From positions 1 through 57,741 of IMG/VR virus record IMGVR_UViG_3300036859_000226: DNA of 57,741 bases. One strand, 5' to 3'. The notes beneath the pieces were generated by a model. The model saw only the letters and a program-made list of their open reading frames with translations, did no database searches and was not told where the DNA came from. This stretch comes from a virus. Of this stretch, positions 55,682-57,741 are shown piece after piece (positions within the stretch are counted from its first letter, which is position 1; every line of letters starts with the position of its first letter). Position numbers and translations under genes: made by a program.

Positions 55682-56213
55682 GTCCGGCCTCCTCGATTGC
55701 GCGTTGCAGGCGTTCGATCGTCCACTTCCCATCCGCGGGGATACCCAGCGCCTTGGCCTCCCGGATCAATTCCCAGCGACGGGCAAGCCCGGCGCCCTTC
55801 GGCGTAGACCCGTGCACCGTAGTTTTTTGGCGATCTTCAGCACTCCACGCCGCCTCGATCTCCGCCGCCTCCTGCGGCGTCTTGGCAAGCGCCTGCCTGC
55901 CATCGCGAAACAGCCATTGCGGCCATTCTCCCAGATCGATCTCAGGTTGGGCAGCAGGCGATCCTTGGCTCACCAGCGGCATGACCGGCCTCGGCACGAA
56001 TGCCGGACGCTGACTCGGCCCCACCCTATACCCCTGCGCGGCATAGTATGCCTCCTGCGTGCGGTCCATGACCTGCACCGGCGGGAACATCCGCGGGCGA
56101 CCGGGCGGCGCCGAATAGCCGAGAGGCGGCTTTTGCCCGATCTCGTAATCGTCGCTCAACACGGCCGGCTGCTCGTGCGGATGGTTCATCCACTTCGGAT
56201 ACTCGTCGTTCAT
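55656..56213 (-). CDS. Hypothetical head-region protein
   Basis: The 185-residue protein from ATG 56213 starts MNDEYPKWMNHPHEQPAVLS, has a Pro-rich N-terminal half and a C-terminal part (GDGRQALAKTPQEAAEIEAA-like, then WELIREAKALGIPADGKWTI) with a SAP-like helix-extended-helix in the last 40 residues, a possible DNA-binding module. Coupled by ATGA to the glycosyltransferase gene. Confidence 0.55.
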   Translation of the reverse strand: MNDEYPKWMNHPHEQPAVLSDDYEIGQKPPLGYSAPPGRPRMFPPVQVMDRTQEAYYAAQGYRVGPSQRPAFVPRPVMPLVSQGSPAAQPEIDLGEWPQWLFRDGRQALAKTPQEAAEIEAAWSAEDRQKTTVHGSTPKGAGLARRWELIREAKALGIPADGKWTIERLQRAIEEAGREKQTEAA

Positions 56214-56893
56214 GCTGCCTCTCTCAGCCGCGAGCGCATCCAAGCGCCCCACGACCCTTCCCACGCCTTGCCCCCGGTGTGGGTGAAATGAAGTTCGGGT
56301 AGAATGTAGATCTTCCCACCGAGGCTGCGCCAGCGCGATGCAAAATCGGTGTCCTCCCCGCTGTACCGGCCATGCCTGACGCCAGAATGGAAATACCCCA
56401 TCCACTCGTTGTCGCGATCGTCACGGTACATCGTCACAGGCAACGCCTCGAAGACCGCCCGGTTGAGCCGCAGAAACCCGGTCGGCACGCTTGCCGCCTC
56501 GACCAATCCCTGGGCATCGGCCCGCAACTCGTCGACATCGAACGTGACCGGAAACGTCGTGTCGTCGCGCTTCATCGGGTAGACACCGGCCACGTATGGC
56601 CGCGTCGCGCGCGCGATCTGCACGACGGCTTCGGGCGAGAACCCTACATCGGCGTCGACAAACAACATGTCCGTCGCTTCCGACCGCATGAAGGCTGTCG
56701 CCAGCATGTTGCGCGTGTGGTCGAGATAGCAGCACCCCTGCTGCATCCCGAACGTGACCTCGATCCCCGCCAAAGCCAAAGCGACGCCGGCGCCTGCGAG
56801 TGCCAGCGCCGTTTCCGCCTTGACTTCGCCGCCGTAGGCCGGGACGCCGACCCAGAGATGCCGCGCCGGCAGAACGCGCTGGGCAACCGTCAC
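56210..56893 (-). CDS. GT-A type glycosyltransferase
   Basis: The 227-residue protein has VGVPAYGGEVKAETALALAG, a DHTRNMLATAFMRSEATDML stretch, FVDADVGFSPEAVVQIARAT (the DxD metal/sugar motif) and RLNRAVFEALP, later GEDTDFASRWRSLGGKIY. The 'R.......S..D...F.DADVGF.P' run is found in a family of phage and bacterial glycosyltransferases. No membrane segment. It is encoded between coat-adjacent genes, so virion or host glycan decoration can be imagined. Confidence 0.75.
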   Translation of the reverse strand: MTVAQRVLPARHLWVGVPAYGGEVKAETALALAGAGVALALAGIEVTFGMQQGCCYLDHTRNMLATAFMRSEATDMLFVDADVGFSPEAVVQIARATRPYVAGVYPMKRDDTTFPVTFDVDELRADAQGLVEAASVPTGFLRLNRAVFEALPVTMYRDDRDNEWMGYFHSGVRHGRYSGEDTDFASRWRSLGGKIYILPELHFTHTGGKAWEGSWGAWMRSRLREAA

Positions 56894-57123
56894 GTTGCCG
56901 GCATCAACCCGTTGGCAACGAGCGTTGCCTGGATCTCGATCAGCACCGCCGTCTGCACCGTCGTCGTCGCGCCGGTCGTCAACAGCGTATTGCTGCCCGT
57001 CGCCCGCTGCGCCACCGGCGTCTTGCCGTAAAAGCCGATCGGGTCGGTGATGCTGGCACCGAGCAACTGCCCGTCAGGATTTGCCGGGTTCGCCCGCAAG
57101 ACAATCGTTTCCGCATCCGCCAT
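56890..57123 (-). CDS. Small protein next to the coat gene
   Basis: The 77-residue protein MADAETIVLRANPANPDGQL... contains DPIGFYGKTPVAQRA and an Ala/Thr/Val end. Such short proteins commonly follow the coat gene in phages and may be head decoration or fibre proteins. Coupled to the glycosyltransferase by ATGA. Confidence 0.65.
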   Translation of the reverse strand: MADAETIVLRANPANPDGQLLGASITDPIGFYGKTPVAQRATGSNTLLTTGATTTVQTAVLIEIQATLVANGLMPAT

Positions 57124-57136
57124 CGTTCGCGCTCCT

Positions 57137-57472
57137 TCAGATAACCAGTTTGCCCATCTCGGGCGTGACGCAAATCAGCGTCGGATTGCTCCATCGCCGC
57201 TCCGCCCCAAGCCCGATCTGCTGCTCGATCGCCAGCCGCATTAACTCCGCGTACTGGTGCCCCATCTGCGGACCGACGCGAAGCTCCTTGTTGCCGTCGC
57301 GCTTGTCGCGCACGACCACCTGATAGAGCGGCGGCTTCTCCGGCCGTGGGGGCGCCGGGAAGCCACGCCCCCACGGATTGAGCGGCACGAACTCCGGCTC
57401 GCCCCGGGGCATGTTCGGCTGGCCGCCCGAGAACCGGACGAGCGGCTTTGGCGCTTTGGCTGCCGCGTTCAT
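57137..57472 (-). CDS. Hypothetical protein following the coat gene
   Basis: The 111-residue protein starts at an ATG fused to the coat stop (57472, ATGA). The first half is Pro-rich, the second (YQVVVRDKRDGNKELRVGPQ; YAELMRLAIEQQIGLGAERR) is ordered. Probably a head-completion or decoration protein by place; no family recognised. Confidence 0.6.
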   Translation of the reverse strand: MNAAAKAPKPLVRFSGGQPNMPRGEPEFVPLNPWGRGFPAPPRPEKPPLYQVVVRDKRDGNKELRVGPQMGHQYAELMRLAIEQQIGLGAERRWSNPTLICVTPEMGKLVI

Positions 57473-57741
57473 CAGCCGGTCAGCCGGACGGCGAGCTCGG
57501 GGTAAAACGCCGAAACGCCGTAAAGGATATCAACACGGCATGGCATCACGTCGTTGTTGATGTCGAACGCCCTGACGATGCGCATCGAGATGTTCTTGTA
57601 CATCTCGCGCGCCTTGAAATCGACCCCATCGGGCAATTCCTTCGGCACGGTCACGAGGCCGAAGGCGTCGCGGACAAAGCCGAGGTTCTGTGGCAGATTG
57701 ACGCCAGTCGCGCCGCTGATCACCGTCACGGGCGCATTGTT
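57472..57741 (-). CDS. Major capsid protein, C-terminal part (continues from 1-1084)
   Basis: This is the end of the P22-fold coat gene. The last 172 bases duplicate 1-172; only 57472-57569 (32 codons plus stop) are new sequence. It reads YGVSAFYPELAVRLTG at the terminus, a typical end for the family. See 1-1084 for the full description. Confidence 0.9.
   Translation of the reverse strand, partial: NNAPVTVISGATGVNLPQNLGFVRDAFGLVTVPKELPDGVDFKAREMYKNISMRIVRAFDINNDVMPCRVDILYGVSAFYPELAVRLTG
57570..57741. repeat. Right copy of the 172-bp terminal overlap
   Basis: Identical to 1-172 except for A at 57697 against G at 128. See the left copy. Confidence 0.9.

Noticed and set aside
1-57741. Prophage with integrase and attachment sites
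   Set aside because: No integrase, recombinase or tRNA-embedded att site is visible; ends overlap as in a circular phage genome.

Overview
The window is an almost exactly closed circular phage genome. Bases 1-172 repeat at 57570-57741 with one difference, so the unit is about 57.57 kb and the major capsid gene runs across the ends. The GC-rich, codon-biased sequence and several gene families (a GapR/DUF2312-like protein, a ProQ/FinO-domain protein, an LmbU-like protein, a Pam3-gp28-like holin) point to a phage of an alphaproteobacterium. The virion genes are those of a short-tailed P22-like phage: P22-type portal, scaffold, P22-fold coat protein, gp4-like and gp10-like tail accessory proteins, and ejection proteins. 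I see no integrase, CI-type repressor, DNA polymerase or RNA polymerase. Replication looks like a DnaB/O-like system that relies on the host polymerase.

Layout. A divergent control region at 23.12-23.21 kb separates two units. The rightward unit (23.2-31.7 kb) carries small early genes, two homing endonucleases, a J-domain protein and a RecT annealase. The leftward unit is continuous through the circle, about 49 kb. It runs from an HTH regulator, GapR-like, RusA, three DNA methyltransferases, DnaB helicase, ART-like protein, ProQ-like and O-like replication proteins (22.9-11.5 kb), through small exported proteins, a thermonuclease and a PAPS-reductase-like enzyme (11.3-8.6 kb), to terminase, portal, scaffold and coat (8.4 kb to 1, then 57.6 kb). 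It continues with tail accessory, ejection and fibre genes (57.5-38 kb), surface-active enzymes and lysis genes (38-31.7 kb). Genes are packed with ATGA or GTGA overlaps, so translation is probably coupled.

Foreign block. Between terminase and portal lies a segment of about 1.36 kb (4997-6351) with a complete exodeoxyribonuclease III gene and the 3' part of a TrkA/RCK-type potassium-channel gene in a normal convergent chromosomal arrangement. It is bounded by a 6-bp TTGGCC repeat. Removing it joins two short phage ORFs in frame, so it seems to have split a phage gene.

Other points of interest. A candidate replication origin with iterons lies inside the O-like gene. parS-like and related palindromes occur in three early genes. 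A degenerate initiator-type tRNA(CAU) with its own terminator lies opposite the lysis genes. Four consecutive fibre-like proteins carry Sec-type signal peptides, next to an acyltransferase and a barrel-type hydrolase. There is a GapR-Rmf fusion and a PurD-like ATP-grasp protein. Two genes carry apparent one-base frameshifts in G runs.

All functional calls come from reading motifs by eye. No database search was run.
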